NCBI GenBank assembly: GCA_003229495.1
Contig: QIEB01000518.1
Span: 1 to 17,341 of the forward strand
Direction of reading: 5' to 3'
Source: Flammeovirgaceae bacterium
GTDB taxonomy: Bacteria > Bacteroidota > Bacteroidia > Cytophagales > Cyclobacteriaceae
DNA: 17,341 nucleotides
Shown here one piece after another: positions 1 to 8,794 of the stretch. How positions within the stretch are numbered: position 1 is the stretch's first letter; every line of letters starts with the position of its first letter. Both the position numbers and the translations under genes were made by a program. The notes beneath the pieces were generated by a model. That model did no database searches. It worked only from the letters and a program-made list of their open reading frames with translations, and was not told where the DNA came from.

Positions 1-374
1 GCTTTATTGGTGCTAAACAATGCAAGGCCCAGGATGGCGCAATTAGTAGTGATTAAGGGCAAAAAAATACCCAGCTTTCTGAACAACTCGGGGCTCAGTT
101 TTTTAATGGCCATTTCCACAAACTGGACGGTACTGGCAATCACGATAATAAAGCTGATCAATCGCAAATAAGGAGCAAAGGGCAGTATCCAGGTGTTCAA
201 TGCATACGCGCATACTGCCGTAATGAGCATAACAAAAATATTGGCCATTCCAAGCCTGAATGCGGTCTCCAGTTTGGAGGAAGCACCCAAGAATGGACAA
301 AGTCCCAGAAAATAAGAGAGCGTAAAGTTATTGATCAGTAAAGCCGATACAAATATCCAAATCAGGTTTTCCAT
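1..374 (-). CDS. rnfA: RnfA, ion-translocating ferredoxin:NAD+ oxidoreductase membrane subunit (3' end cut by window edge)
   Basis: Integral membrane subunit of the Rnf complex, which passes electrons from ferredoxin to NAD+ and moves ions across the inner membrane. The visible 124 codons start at the ATG ending at 374 and run off the left edge. The N-terminus (LLINNFTLSYFLGLCPF) and the motif PLITTNCAILG near residues 106-116 are RnfA/NqrE signatures, and hydrophobic segments alternate with short polar loops. Cys26 and Cys112 match the positions that, with two cysteines of RnfE, hold the iron-sulfur centre inside the membrane in Rnf/Nqr structures. It is the last visible gene of the run, 29 bases after rnfE, in the usual C-D-G-E-A order. 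About 65-70 residues should be missing, judging from the usual length near 190. Confidence 0.95.
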   Translation of the reverse strand, partial: MENLIWIFVSALLINNFTLSYFLGLCPFLGASSKLETAFRLGMANIFVMLITAVCAYALNTWILPFAPYLRLISFIIVIASTVQFVEMAIKKLSPELFRKLGIFLPLITTNCAILGLALFSTNK

Positions 375-403
375 TATTCTTTGCTCATCTATTTACACGC
401 TTT

Positions 404-1057
404 TCAATTTTTAGTTCCTCCCTTTTCCTTTCTTCGCTGGGCAAACCAGTTGAAAAACAGCAACATAAATCCCAGGACCAGGAATCCTCCCGGTGGCAGA
501 ATCATGATCACCCAAGGCTCAAACCCTTCTCCAAACAGCGAAATACTGAATAGTGATCCACTGCCCAAGACCTCACGGATCATACCGATGCTAAGCAGTG
601 CGAAAGTAAACCCCACACTCATGCCCACAGCATCGGCGAGGGCTAGTCCCAATTTGTTTTTGCTGGCAAATGCCTCCTGTCTGCCAAGGATCAGGCAATT
701 CACCACAATAAGGGCGATGAATGCACCTAACTCTTTGTGAATAGCAGGTACCCAAGCCGACAACAGCAGGTCGACGATAGTCACAAAAGTGGCAATGATC
801 ACGATAAAGGAGGTGATCCTTACTTGTTTGGGAATCACATTTCTGAACAAAGAAACCAGGGTGCTGGAACTCACGAGTACGAAAGTGGTTGCCAGGCCCA
901 TGGTCAGCCCATTGATGGCTGAGTTAGTCACGGCCAGCGCAGGACACAACCCTAGCACGGCTACAAAAACAGGGTTTTCCCGCCACAAGCCTTTCAGAAA
1001 TTCTTCAGCGGTGTTGCGTTGCTGCTGCTTTTCCAGATGTGCTGTCTTCTTAATCAT
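404..1057 (-). CDS. rnfE: RnfE, Rnf complex membrane subunit
   Basis: Integral membrane subunit that pairs with RnfA as a pseudo-symmetric dimer in the core of the Rnf ion pump. The 217 residues fit the family length. After a polar N-terminus (1-25) come LWRENPVFVAVLGLCPALAVT (around 24-44) and IVVNCLILGR (117-126), both family hallmarks. Cys38 and Cys121 are the expected ligands of the intramembrane iron-sulfur centre shared with RnfA Cys26 and Cys112, so all four ligands are present in this operon. About six hydrophobic segments can be traced, and the C-terminus is basic (AQRRKEK). The ATG overlaps the end of rnfG by 8 bases, which suggests translational coupling. Confidence 0.96.
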   Translation of the reverse strand: MIKKTAHLEKQQQRNTAEEFLKGLWRENPVFVAVLGLCPALAVTNSAINGLTMGLATTFVLVSSSTLVSLFRNVIPKQVRITSFIVIIATFVTIVDLLLSAWVPAIHKELGAFIALIVVNCLILGRQEAFASKNKLGLALADAVGMSVGFTFALLSIGMIREVLGSGSLFSISLFGEGFEPWVIMILPPGGFLVLGFMLLFFNWFAQRRKEKGGTKN

Positions 1058-1766
1058 GAGCTTGTTTTTGATCGGCTATGGCAACATTATTTTCCTGCAA
1101 ATACGCTGTGATCAGTTCCTTCCATTCATCCATGCCATTATTCAACAATCTCACAATGGCCCTTGATGAAATAGTAGCACCCGTAATAGCCTCCACTTCA
1201 TTGGCATTTTTCTTCTTCCCTTTCTTTACCGCCAATATTTCTGGTTCAACACTTAGTCTCGTGAAATTGGTCTGGAAGTCTGGATCTTTGAAGATCTTGT
1301 CACCCAGCCCGGGGGTTTCCTTACTTTCCAACACCTCGAAACCTATGATCACTTCACCGGCAGCATCATATCCATAAATAGCGCCTATGATATCCTGGAA
1401 GCCGGGTTCACTCCCCGGTATGGCAAAGCCAATAAGGCTTCCGGAATTGTCGTAGCCGGCGAATACCTGACTGGACTCAGAACCTTTCGATGTCTCGCCA
1501 GATCCGGGACCGGATTCGGAAACTTCGATCAGTTTGTTGTCAACTATTTCCAGGGTTATGAAGGTTTCACAACCAGGTAAGACCTTAAATATCGCACGTT
1601 GAAGCGCTTCGGCTTTGTTAGCCTCAATGAGCGGAAGGGTATAGATAAATGTGCTCACCAGAAGCAAGCCTGCAAAAAACCCTGACGTACCCAGTGAAAA
1701 TATAAGCCGGAATGAACTGGGTTCGGGCGCTTGTGTCACTTCATTATGTTCTGTTACTTCGCTCAT
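1050..1766 (-). CDS. rnfG: RnfG, covalent-FMN subunit of the Rnf complex
   Basis: Periplasm-facing flavoprotein of the Rnf complex, anchored by one N-terminal membrane helix (about residues 19-47). It has 238 residues. The FMN attachment motif lies at 192-201 (EAITGATISS), with Thr198 the expected flavinylated residue. The usual Asp of the Dxx(s/t)gAT flavinylation motif is Glu192 here. Residues 84-101 form a Gly/Ser/Glu-rich low-complexity insert. The start is the ATG ending at 1766, which overlaps the rnfD stop as ATGA. The open frame continues upstream to 2009, but that stretch lies wholly within rnfD and reads as shadow (HRDWHFDGAHQ). FMN attachment would need an ApbE-type transferase, and none is encoded in this window. 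Confidence 0.93.
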   Translation of the reverse strand: MSEVTEHNEVTQAPEPSSFRLIFSLGTSGFFAGLLLVSTFIYTLPLIEANKAEALQRAIFKVLPGCETFITLEIVDNKLIEVSESGPGSGETSKGSESSQVFAGYDNSGSLIGFAIPGSEPGFQDIIGAIYGYDAAGEVIIGFEVLESKETPGLGDKIFKDPDFQTNFTRLSVEPEILAVKKGKKKNANEVEAITGATISSRAIVRLLNNGMDEWKELITAYLQENNVAIADQKQAHD

Positions 1767-2761
1767 TTCTGATGCCCGAAAGTTCTGATTTTGGTATAGC
1801 GGTTTATCAAAGGCGTAGCTGCATTCATAAGTAGGATGGCATACATAACGCCTTCGGGGAGTCCTCCCCAAATCCTGATGAGCACCGTCAAAATGCCAAT
1901 CCCTATGCCATATACCCAAATTCCTTTTGGCGTAATGGGTGAGGTCACCAAATCGGTCGCCATATAAACTGCTCCCAAAAGCAGACCGCCTGAAAAGACC
2001 ATGAACCACGGTGAGGGGTAAATGGCCGGATCAATAAGATAAAAAATTCCTGAAAAGGTCACCACCGTCAGCATAATGGATGCAGTGATGTGCCAATTAA
2101 TGATCCGTTTGTAAATAAGGTAGGCCATTGCCAAAAGCAGCAAGGCTCCGCACGTCTCCCCTAGCGATCCACCGGTACTGCCCATGAGCAGCGCTTTTAA
2201 ATCAGTACCTATGTGGTCAAATTTCATTTGCGCCAGGGGCGTGGCTGAAGAAACACCATCAATGTTCAACCCCTGGTAGAATGGAAATGCATCATTGGTG
2301 CCGCGTAATTCGAAATACTTACCATCCGGATTCGACCAGGTAGTAATAGCCATGGGAAATGCAGCCTGCAGGAATGCCCTACCCAATAACGCTGGATTGA
2401 ATATATTCTGGCCTAATCCACCCCAGATCACCTTACCCATTCCAATGCCCACGACCCCACCAACAAACACCATCCACAAAGGAAAGCCGGGAGGCAAAGT
2501 CAACGCCAAAAGCAAACCGGTGATCAAGGCACTACCGTCCTTGACAGAATAGGATTTTTTGTGCTTGTCGAACAGCCACTCCGTGAACAGGCACGAAAGC
2601 ACTGCGGTGAGGGTGATCATCACAGCACTCAATCCGAAATAGAAGTAGGAAACGCCGACAACTGGAACCAATGTGAAAACTACTTGCCACATAATCCAGG
2701 GGGTGGTAGTCTCCTCTTTAAGAAAGGGCGCGGTTGATATGGAAAGTTTTCTATCTGTCAT
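1763..2761 (-). CDS. rnfD: RnfD, covalent-FMN membrane subunit of the Rnf complex
   Basis: NqrB/RnfD-family integral membrane protein that carries a covalent FMN and forms much of the ion path. The 332 residues contain roughly eight to ten hydrophobic segments. The motif DGVSSATPLAQMK (168-180) is the flavinylation site, with Thr174 the predicted FMN carrier; a Ser replaces the usual Gly before Ala-Thr. Other family features are FNPALLGRAF (130-139), GETCGALLLL (201-210, from GSLGETCG) and MATDLVTSP (267-275). Its ATG overlaps the rnfC stop by four bases (ATGA), and its own stop overlaps the rnfG start in the same way, so C-D-G should be translationally coupled. Confidence 0.95.
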   Translation of the reverse strand: MTDRKLSISTAPFLKEETTTPWIMWQVVFTLVPVVGVSYFYFGLSAVMITLTAVLSCLFTEWLFDKHKKSYSVKDGSALITGLLLALTLPPGFPLWMVFVGGVVGIGMGKVIWGGLGQNIFNPALLGRAFLQAAFPMAITTWSNPDGKYFELRGTNDAFPFYQGLNIDGVSSATPLAQMKFDHIGTDLKALLMGSTGGSLGETCGALLLLAMAYLIYKRIINWHITASIMLTVVTFSGIFYLIDPAIYPSPWFMVFSGGLLLGAVYMATDLVTSPITPKGIWVYGIGIGILTVLIRIWGGLPEGVMYAILLMNAATPLINRYTKIRTFGHQK

Positions 2762-4134
2762 ACACTATTCCGGTTCTCAAACTTTTCCCTGGCTGCCTTT
2801 TCCTTTATGAAGCCTTTTGCCACCCTGAAATGTTGGACTAGCGGGATGGCGGATGGGCAGACAAATGAACAGGCCGCACATTCAAAGCAATCCATTACAT
2901 TATTTTTAGCCATTTCATCCCAAAACCCTTTTTTAGCCAGCATGCCTAACAAGCTTGGATTGAGGAATATGGGGCAGGCATCCACACAACGTCCGCAGCG
3001 AATACAACTATATTCGGTCATAACACGGGCTTCATGATCGGAAAGAGCCAGTATTCCTGAGGTGCCTTTAATGACCGGCACATCAAGCCTTTTCTGCACC
3101 ATACCCATCATAGGACCTCCCAGTAATACCCTTGCAGCATCACTGGTGATCCCTCCGCACCAGTTAACCAGTTCAATCATTGGGGTACCTATGGGGACCA
3201 TTACATTGGTAGGTCTGCCCAAAGCAGTACCTGTCACCGTGATCACCCTTTCGATCAATGGCTGACCTTTTCTGAAGTATTGCGAAATAGCCACCATCGT
3301 GCCTACGTTGCTTACAAGGACCTCAATGTCCAGGGGCAGCTTTCCAGCAGGAATTTCCTTACCCAAAATGGCGCTGATCATCATTTTTTCCGCTCCCTGG
3401 GGATACTTAACCTTCAGTGGAACTATCTCAATGGGGCAATTTCTGCTTACCGCCTTTTCCGATATGACCTGGATTGCTTCCTGCTTGTTTATCTCCACTG
3501 CGACATAAAGCTTTTCAGCCTTTATAAACCTGTTCAGTATCTCAACTCCATCAAGCAGTTCTTCCGCATACTCTACCATCAATCTGTCATCGGCGGTAAG
3601 AAATGGCTCACATTCACAGCCATTCACCATAAAATATTGACAGGTCTTATCTTCCGGAATCGAAAATTTCACATGTGCCGGAAACGCCGCACCACCGAGG
3701 CCTACCAACCCCGCTTCTTGAATGGCCGAAATAAACTCGGGAAGATCCATGTTTTCCGGATCACCGGCTTCCTGGGGAGTCACCAGTTGGGAACTAAAAG
3801 TATCACACTTGATTTTGATGGCAGGAAGCTCCTGACCATTGGGGTGGGTGAAGAGGTCAATGGCATCTATTGTTCCGTCCACTGGGGCATGTAACGCGAC
3901 AGAAACAAATCCTTCCGGGTCCGCTATCTTCTGCCCTCTAAATACTTTTTGCCCTTTCCTGACTATAGGCTTTGAAGGGGCACCGATGTGCTGGCCGAGC
4001 GGGAGTATGTATTCGGCCACGAATGGCATACGCTCTATGGGATTATTGCAGCTTAATTGCTTATACTCCTCGGGATGTACCCCGTGGCTGAAACTGAGTG
4101 GTTTGATCGCTGCTATGTTTCCTCCGAATGCCAT
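2758..4134 (-). CDS. rnfC: RnfC, NADH-side iron-sulfur/FMN subunit of the Rnf complex
   Basis: Cytoplasmic peripheral subunit that exchanges electrons with NAD(H) through non-covalent FMN and two [4Fe-4S] clusters. The 458 residues show the N-terminal RnfC domain with sandwich-hybrid sequence (FVSVALHAPVDGTID, about 76-90), the nucleotide/FMN-loop motif GLGGAAFP (145-152), a SLBB-like region, and two ferredoxin cluster motifs: Cys377/380/383-Cys387 and Cys416/419/422-Cys426. The second reads CFECAACSFVCP, with Ala where Gly is common. It ends soon after the clusters and lacks the long Ala/Lys-rich tail of E. coli RsxC. The gene starts two bases after the stop of the 1252-residue PFOR-like gene. 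Confidence 0.96.
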   Translation of the reverse strand: MAFGGNIAAIKPLSFSHGVHPEEYKQLSCNNPIERMPFVAEYILPLGQHIGAPSKPIVRKGQKVFRGQKIADPEGFVSVALHAPVDGTIDAIDLFTHPNGQELPAIKIKCDTFSSQLVTPQEAGDPENMDLPEFISAIQEAGLVGLGGAAFPAHVKFSIPEDKTCQYFMVNGCECEPFLTADDRLMVEYAEELLDGVEILNRFIKAEKLYVAVEINKQEAIQVISEKAVSRNCPIEIVPLKVKYPQGAEKMMISAILGKEIPAGKLPLDIEVLVSNVGTMVAISQYFRKGQPLIERVITVTGTALGRPTNVMVPIGTPMIELVNWCGGITSDAARVLLGGPMMGMVQKRLDVPVIKGTSGILALSDHEARVMTEYSCIRCGRCVDACPIFLNPSLLGMLAKKGFWDEMAKNNVMDCFECAACSFVCPSAIPLVQHFRVAKGFIKEKAAREKFENRNSV

Positions 4135-4136
4135 AT

Positions 4137-7100
4137 CTATTTCTTCCTACCCGCAAGCTGGACAAGTTTGTCACGTAGTTTTCTCCTTATTGCCTCTACC
4201 TGCTCTTGTTCTTGGGTCTTCAATTTGATTTCGTACTCCGCTTTGAGTTTAGCCAATTCAGCATCATATTTTTCTTTTAGCTCCTCCTTTACTCGGCTTT
4301 TAAGCTTTTCTGGAAATTTGACCAGACTTCCACCAAGCTCACGAAATAGAGCCCAAGACGCTCCCACTGCACGCGTCATTTCAACCACCTTATCGCTGAC
4401 AGCATAAAGGACCAGTGCATCATCCTTGACCCTGTATATGACCGGTGTACCACTTTGTGAATCCGACAAAATGAACTTAGATATGTGAACAGCAGAGCCA
4501 TTTTTATCTTCATATACAGAAAAATGAGATTCCCAATTTTTTAAAGTGAAAGCCCAGTCGGCCCAGGTAACATCGAAGCTTAGTGATCTTTGCTCTCCAT
4601 TTTCTTGGTAATCTATGGTGGCAGTGTGCCAATCTTTATCAGCAGATGGATTGTCATCTACGCGAATGCCATCATTCAAAAAGCGCTTACATTTCTCCGG
4701 ATTGAACTTCAAATTTGGGAATGCGCGGCTGTTGAAAGCGATGGCATGGAGCGCCAGTGACCCTTCTGAAGTAATTCTGTGACTATCTGGATCCGGGATA
4801 AATACCCTGAACAAGGCGGGAGACATAGAATTAACACCTTCCACCAAACCATCGAACATGGATTGGTGCGATGCCATGCTTCCCTGGTAGATGAAGGCCT
4901 TTTTTAAACCCATCACCGAGATCAGTTCTGATGTCCTGAGTGATTCAAAGCATTCATCTTCGGGAGAAGAGATCAAGTCATCGAGTATAAAAACTTTGAC
5001 AGGTTTGTCTGAAGTAAGCAACCTACCAAGAGATTCGGTGTTGCTTCTTGATAGTAATGTTTGGTCTCCAATCAAGAAAACCGGGGGAACCAGTTTTCGC
5101 TCGTCGTCGCTGAGGCTTTCCCAATCTAGTGCCGCAATAACCTTGTCATGCTCCTTTGGCAGGTATTTATTTTTGACTTCAAGCTTTGCCTTTCGGATCA
5201 ACTTCAGATTATCCAACAAGTATCGCAGCTGTCCTTCTACTATGCCTGATGCAAGCCCAGGAGAAAATTCATCGCGCTGTGCAACCACCGGAGAGTTGAA
5301 AGGATTGTACGGATATTGATCAGCCCAACCGAGTCGACTGTTACTTGAAACACTCACGCCCATCCTGGCTCGTCCCGCGCCTGTAGGGCCATCCGTCAGC
5401 GACCATTTCAATCCTCTCAATAAATCTAGCAGCGCAATCTTCCTTTTGATCTTTCCGGCATCGACCTGCTTGAGCCTGTCTTCACCGCTGATATTATTGA
5501 TTATCTCGTGGAATGGCACTTTGTGCTCATGGGTTGTGCCAATGGCCCTGGCGATATTATCGAAGTTTTCTTTTGGCAATGATTCACTCAGGATCGAATG
5601 GATATTTTCCGACAGGCCATTGGCCAATTCATCAATTTCCCTTACTAAATTTGCATATCTGGGTTGCACCAGCGACTCGGTAACTGCCGAAATTAGATGG
5701 ACGAACTGTTTTGTCTGCGAGTCAAGATCGGTCTGGTTACCTCCGGTAATGCCGTGATAGAAATTACGGCTCAACATCAGCGCCGCAAATGAATCATATT
5801 CCTTATCAAACAGCAGCCGGTTGATGGTGTCGCTGGAAGTGTCAGGCAGTTTTTCCCACAGCTCCATTTTTTTGATGATTTCTGATAGCAGCTCAGGAGT
5901 TTCAGTTAGCATTTCGACAGCCTGATCACTACAAGCCTCTGCGCACAACCCGCACCCGGTACAAGCATTTGGGTCAAAGGCCAGGAAGAAAAGCTCTCCT
6001 GAACCTTTCTGCTGGGCTTCCGGATGGTAGTATAAGGCATCACTGAGGGTAATCGGCAATTTATTCAGTGCAGTCATCACCGATGAGAATTCGGTTTTCG
6101 CTGATACCAGTTTCTCTCCTTCTAGTTTCATTTGGGCGGTCAGGTTGTCGAAGGCTGGGACCAGAATGCTTTCGATTGATTCTGGCAGGTTGTCCTCACC
6201 AAGATCGGATATGACCTTGCTAGCTGCTTTGGACAAGTTTTTCACCATGGGCAGGAGACCAATGATTTGCACACCTGTAGCCGAGGCGATGTCCATGCCG
6301 GACTTGATCAAGTTTTCAACTCCGATAGCCACTGAAGGTATTGCCGAATGCGGACACTCGACCATACAACTGCCACAAGCAGTACACTTCGAGGAATTAA
6401 TTATTGGCAATGCGACCCTAGTACCGGTCATTGTTCTAAGTGAAGCCGAAGCCGCTGGAACCGAAGGAATGGCTTGAAATGGGTCTGCAACAATTTCATC
6501 TGCGTTACCATCCTGGTAGAAAAGCGCTGTGCTATCCTTAAACCTTGATAGTTGTGTAAAAGGAGCTCCCTGGTCCTTGTATTGCCTGACGATATGAGAA
6601 ATGGGATACTCTGGTTTGGCGGGGCCCGAATTTCCGGTGGATTTTTTAACTGTGAGATTCAGTTTTTTCAGGTGGGGATAATCTCTTTCAATCGCCTGCA
6701 GCATTACCTGGTGTTTAGGAAAAGCGCTGGCAGATTGGGTGAAGGCGGTTCCACACAAAAAGTATTCTTCGGGTTTACCCGAAGCCATATTTGTTCCGGA
6801 AGCCAATATATCTTCCGTGATTAACGAATTAGCGTAAATTCCTGTAATGATCTGGGGGGTGTGCTTTAATCCACTGGCCAATTCACGAACTTTTCCTGCT
6901 AACCAGTTTGATTGCTCATCCAATGGCTCCAAGATGGTGACAGCTTTTTTATTGGAAATTAACTTCCCAATTTGCGAAGAAGGGAAAGGACTGATCACAT
7001 TGATATTGACAATCCCAAGCTTAACCTTCTGCTTCCGAAGTTCTTCGATCACAGGTATGATCCCCTCGATGTCCTGGCCCGTGGTGATTAGCAGATAGGA

Positions 7101-7895
7101 TGATTCCTCGGCCTGGTAAGTATTATAGAAATCATGCTTTCTGCCCGCAGTATTTTCGAATTCCTCAAAACAGTCCGAAATAATCTCCTTGAGGTGCCCG
7201 CTAAAGTATGCCTGATTGGCTGCGCTCTCCAGCGATAATGACTTTTCATCTTTTCGGGCTCCCAGCTGCGCGGGGTAGTCATAATTAAACCACTGAGGGA
7301 TTCTACGGCGTTGAGGGCCGAAGATCATTTTCTGGGAAGGTGTAGGTGACTCCACCAGGTCATCCGCATTGCCGAGGAAGTTTGTCAGCTGTTTCTTGGT
7401 AACAGCAACTACCTCCCCATTTTGACGAACAGCTACCTGGTGAAACACAGGGATAAGGGCCAGTTCAGCAACCCTGTGGGCTATCAACGCAAAATCAATT
7501 GCCTCTTGAATGGTGCTTGAAACAAACTGGACGGCAGAATTGAACGGCAGTAATACCGGAGTTACCGATACGCTTGTTAATGATTCACTTCCGGATTTAT
7601 CTATGGTGATCGTTAGCGGCAAATGCTGCCGAACGGCGGCTCGGATTTGTTTGATAGAATTCTCAAAAACAGCTTCATCCAATAAAGCCCCCGTTCTTAG
7701 ACCGGACATGGCCAGACCGCTGATATACGAAAGGTCATCAGCCTTTTGGTGTAAAACGGGCCTGCCAAAAACATTATGTTTCTCCGAAGGAAGATCAGGC
7801 AATTGAACTCCTTCACAGATGGAAGTTTCAATTTTCTGAAGCTCCCGTTGCCAGGTCAGTTCTGGTTTGGCGGTATGTTTGTTTCCACTGTCCAA
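4137..7895 (-). CDS. PFOR-like multidomain iron-sulfur protein with degenerate TPP domain (probable KorAB-Rnf electron-transfer or scaffold subunit)
   Basis: A 1252-residue protein laid out like a one-chain pyruvate:ferredoxin oxidoreductase. Residues about 50-250 resemble PFOR domain I (FVSSTIQEAIDFALIAHRVAE, 124-144); 264-345 resemble domain II (LLITTGQDIEGIIPVIEELR); 470-520 resemble the join into the ferredoxin domain. Two [4Fe-4S] motifs are intact: Cys504/507/510/514 and Cys645/648/651/655, about 130 residues apart, more than I expect for PFOR. Residues 820-1190 align with the TPP domain, but the GDG signature reads GDQ (943-945), the following Asn motif is gone, and the proximal-cluster cysteines are replaced (VSVSSNSRLG, 847-856). 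Residues 1190-1245 are a charged, probably coiled-coil tail. The start is TTG one base after the rnfB stop, with no Shine-Dalgarno; no in-frame start lies further upstream. Loss of catalysis is clear from the motifs; the electron-wire role is inferred from position. Confidence 0.85.
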   Translation of the reverse strand: MDSGNKHTAKPELTWQRELQKIETSICEGVQLPDLPSEKHNVFGRPVLHQKADDLSYISGLAMSGLRTGALLDEAVFENSIKQIRAAVRQHLPLTITIDKSGSESLTSVSVTPVLLPFNSAVQFVSSTIQEAIDFALIAHRVAELALIPVFHQVAVRQNGEVVAVTKKQLTNFLGNADDLVESPTPSQKMIFGPQRRRIPQWFNYDYPAQLGARKDEKSLSLESAANQAYFSGHLKEIISDCFEEFENTAGRKHDFYNTYQAEESSYLLITTGQDIEGIIPVIEELRKQKVKLGIVNINVISPFPSSQIGKLISNKKAVTILEPLDEQSNWLAGKVRELASGLKHTPQIITGIYANSLITEDILASGTNMASGKPEEYFLCGTAFTQSASAFPKHQVMLQAIERDYPHLKKLNLTVKKSTGNSGPAKPEYPISHIVRQYKDQGAPFTQLSRFKDSTALFYQDGNADEIVADPFQAIPSVPAASASLRTMTGTRVALPIINSSKCTACGSCMVECPHSAIPSVAIGVENLIKSGMDIASATGVQIIGLLPMVKNLSKAASKVISDLGEDNLPESIESILVPAFDNLTAQMKLEGEKLVSAKTEFSSVMTALNKLPITLSDALYYHPEAQQKGSGELFFLAFDPNACTGCGLCAEACSDQAVEMLTETPELLSEIIKKMELWEKLPDTSSDTINRLLFDKEYDSFAALMLSRNFYHGITGGNQTDLDSQTKQFVHLISAVTESLVQPRYANLVREIDELANGLSENIHSILSESLPKENFDNIARAIGTTHEHKVPFHEIINNISGEDRLKQVDAGKIKRKIALLDLLRGLKWSLTDGPTGAGRARMGVSVSSNSRLGWADQYPYNPFNSPVVAQRDEFSPGLASGIVEGQLRYLLDNLKLIRKAKLEVKNKYLPKEHDKVIAALDWESLSDDERKLVPPVFLIGDQTLLSRSNTESLGRLLTSDKPVKVFILDDLISSPEDECFESLRTSELISVMGLKKAFIYQGSMASHQSMFDGLVEGVNSMSPALFRVFIPDPDSHRITSEGSLALHAIAFNSRAFPNLKFNPEKCKRFLNDGIRVDDNPSADKDWHTATIDYQENGEQRSLSFDVTWADWAFTLKNWESHFSVYEDKNGSAVHISKFILSDSQSGTPVIYRVKDDALVLYAVSDKVVEMTRAVGASWALFRELGGSLVKFPEKLKSRVKEELKEKYDAELAKLKAEYEIKLKTQEQEQVEAIRRKLRDKLVQLAGRKK

Positions 7896-7896
7896 A

Positions 7897-8787
7897 TTAT
7901 TGGTAGTATGTATTTTTCAGATCCACCAGCGTTTCCACTCGGCCTGTTGGCAGCCCGATTTCTTCTTCGGGGGCAAATTGAGCTTCACCTTCAAGCCAAA
8001 CAATCGAATCCGTAGGGCAACGTCTAGTAGCCGCCGGAGAAGTCAGGTTGTTTAGCTCATAATTCACCACCGCAAGATTGTTTTGTATCGAAATCACCCC
8101 AGGTGCTGAGTCCGCCACACACCTGGCGCAGGCAGTGCATGCCACCGAGCACTTCGATTCTGCCAAATCTCCTTCTAGCAAGGACTTGCACTGCACAATC
8201 AGCGTTTGGGTCACTGGCATGAGCTCAAATAGGTTCTTGGGGCAAACTTCCACACAGTCATTGCAGGCAGTACATTTTTCAGGATCCACTACCGGCAAGC
8301 CATCATCATTCATGGCAATGGCGTCAAAATCACATATCTCTGCGCAATCGCCAAGCCCCAAACAACCCCAGAAACAAGCCTTGGGCCCACCGTTAACCAC
8401 CGCTTCTCCCCGGCAGGTAGACATGCCCCCTTTGTATTCTAACCAGTGGTGCGCTTCATTTTTTCCGCCCGCGCATAATAGGCGAGCGACTCTTTTGGTC
8501 TCCTTGGAAGCTTCAATACCCAGAAAGGAAGCGATCAGGTCGATCCCTTCAGGAGATGAAACCGTGCATTTACCCACATTGACGGTTTTGTCAACTACCT
8601 TTTCGGCAAATGCCCGGCATCCTGGCACTCCACATGCCCCACAGTTGGCGCTGGGGAGCATTTCTTCCACCTGATCAATGCGTGGGTCCTCTTCAACCCT
8701 CAACTTCTTGTAGGCTATGGCAAGAATGGTGGCGAAAAACACCGCCAGCCCGACTAGAATACCCAATGTTGTGAGGACCTCTGCCAT
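7897..8787 (-). CDS. rnfB: RnfB, multi-cluster ferredoxin-accepting subunit of the Rnf complex
   Basis: Membrane-anchored, cytoplasm-facing subunit through which ferredoxin electrons enter Rnf. The 296 residues begin with one membrane helix (about 4-28), followed by the four-Cys domain Cys49/52/57/74 and a long cysteine-rich part: Cys138/142/148/152, Cys172/175/178/182 (CTACNDCVEVCP), and a third group at Cys200/213/217/220/223 with Cys257, plus Cys105 and Cys125. This fits the longer, polyferredoxin-like RnfB of Bacteroides-type complexes and not the short proteobacterial form. I chose the ATG ending at 8787, 7 bases after the preceding stop; the frame also allows a TTG at 8820, which would put 11 polar residues before the membrane helix and overlap the upstream gene. 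In known rnf operons rnfB follows rnfA (CDGEAB) or precedes rnfC (ABCDGE); here it sits between two PFOR-like genes. Confidence 0.95.
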   Translation of the reverse strand: MAEVLTTLGILVGLAVFFATILAIAYKKLRVEEDPRIDQVEEMLPSANCGACGVPGCRAFAEKVVDKTVNVGKCTVSSPEGIDLIASFLGIEASKETKRVARLLCAGGKNEAHHWLEYKGGMSTCRGEAVVNGGPKACFWGCLGLGDCAEICDFDAIAMNDDGLPVVDPEKCTACNDCVEVCPKNLFELMPVTQTLIVQCKSLLEGDLAESKCSVACTACARCVADSAPGVISIQNNLAVVNYELNNLTSPAATRRCPTDSIVWLEGEAQFAPEEEIGLPTGRVETLVDLKNTYYQ

Positions 8788-8794
8788 GATTCGA

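Noticed and set aside
1767..2009. Upstream extension of the rnfG frame by 81 codons
   Set aside because: It lies inside rnfD, reads as shadow sequence (Arg/His/Trp-rich, no domain), and the ATG at 1766 gives a normal RnfG N-terminus with its membrane helix.
3280..3894. 204-codon open frame on the plus strand
   Set aside because: Antisense to rnfC, whose protein is conserved throughout; the plus-strand product has no recognisable domain.
8078..8674. 198-codon open frame on the plus strand
   Set aside because: Shadow of the cysteine-rich rnfB reading frame; no independent support.
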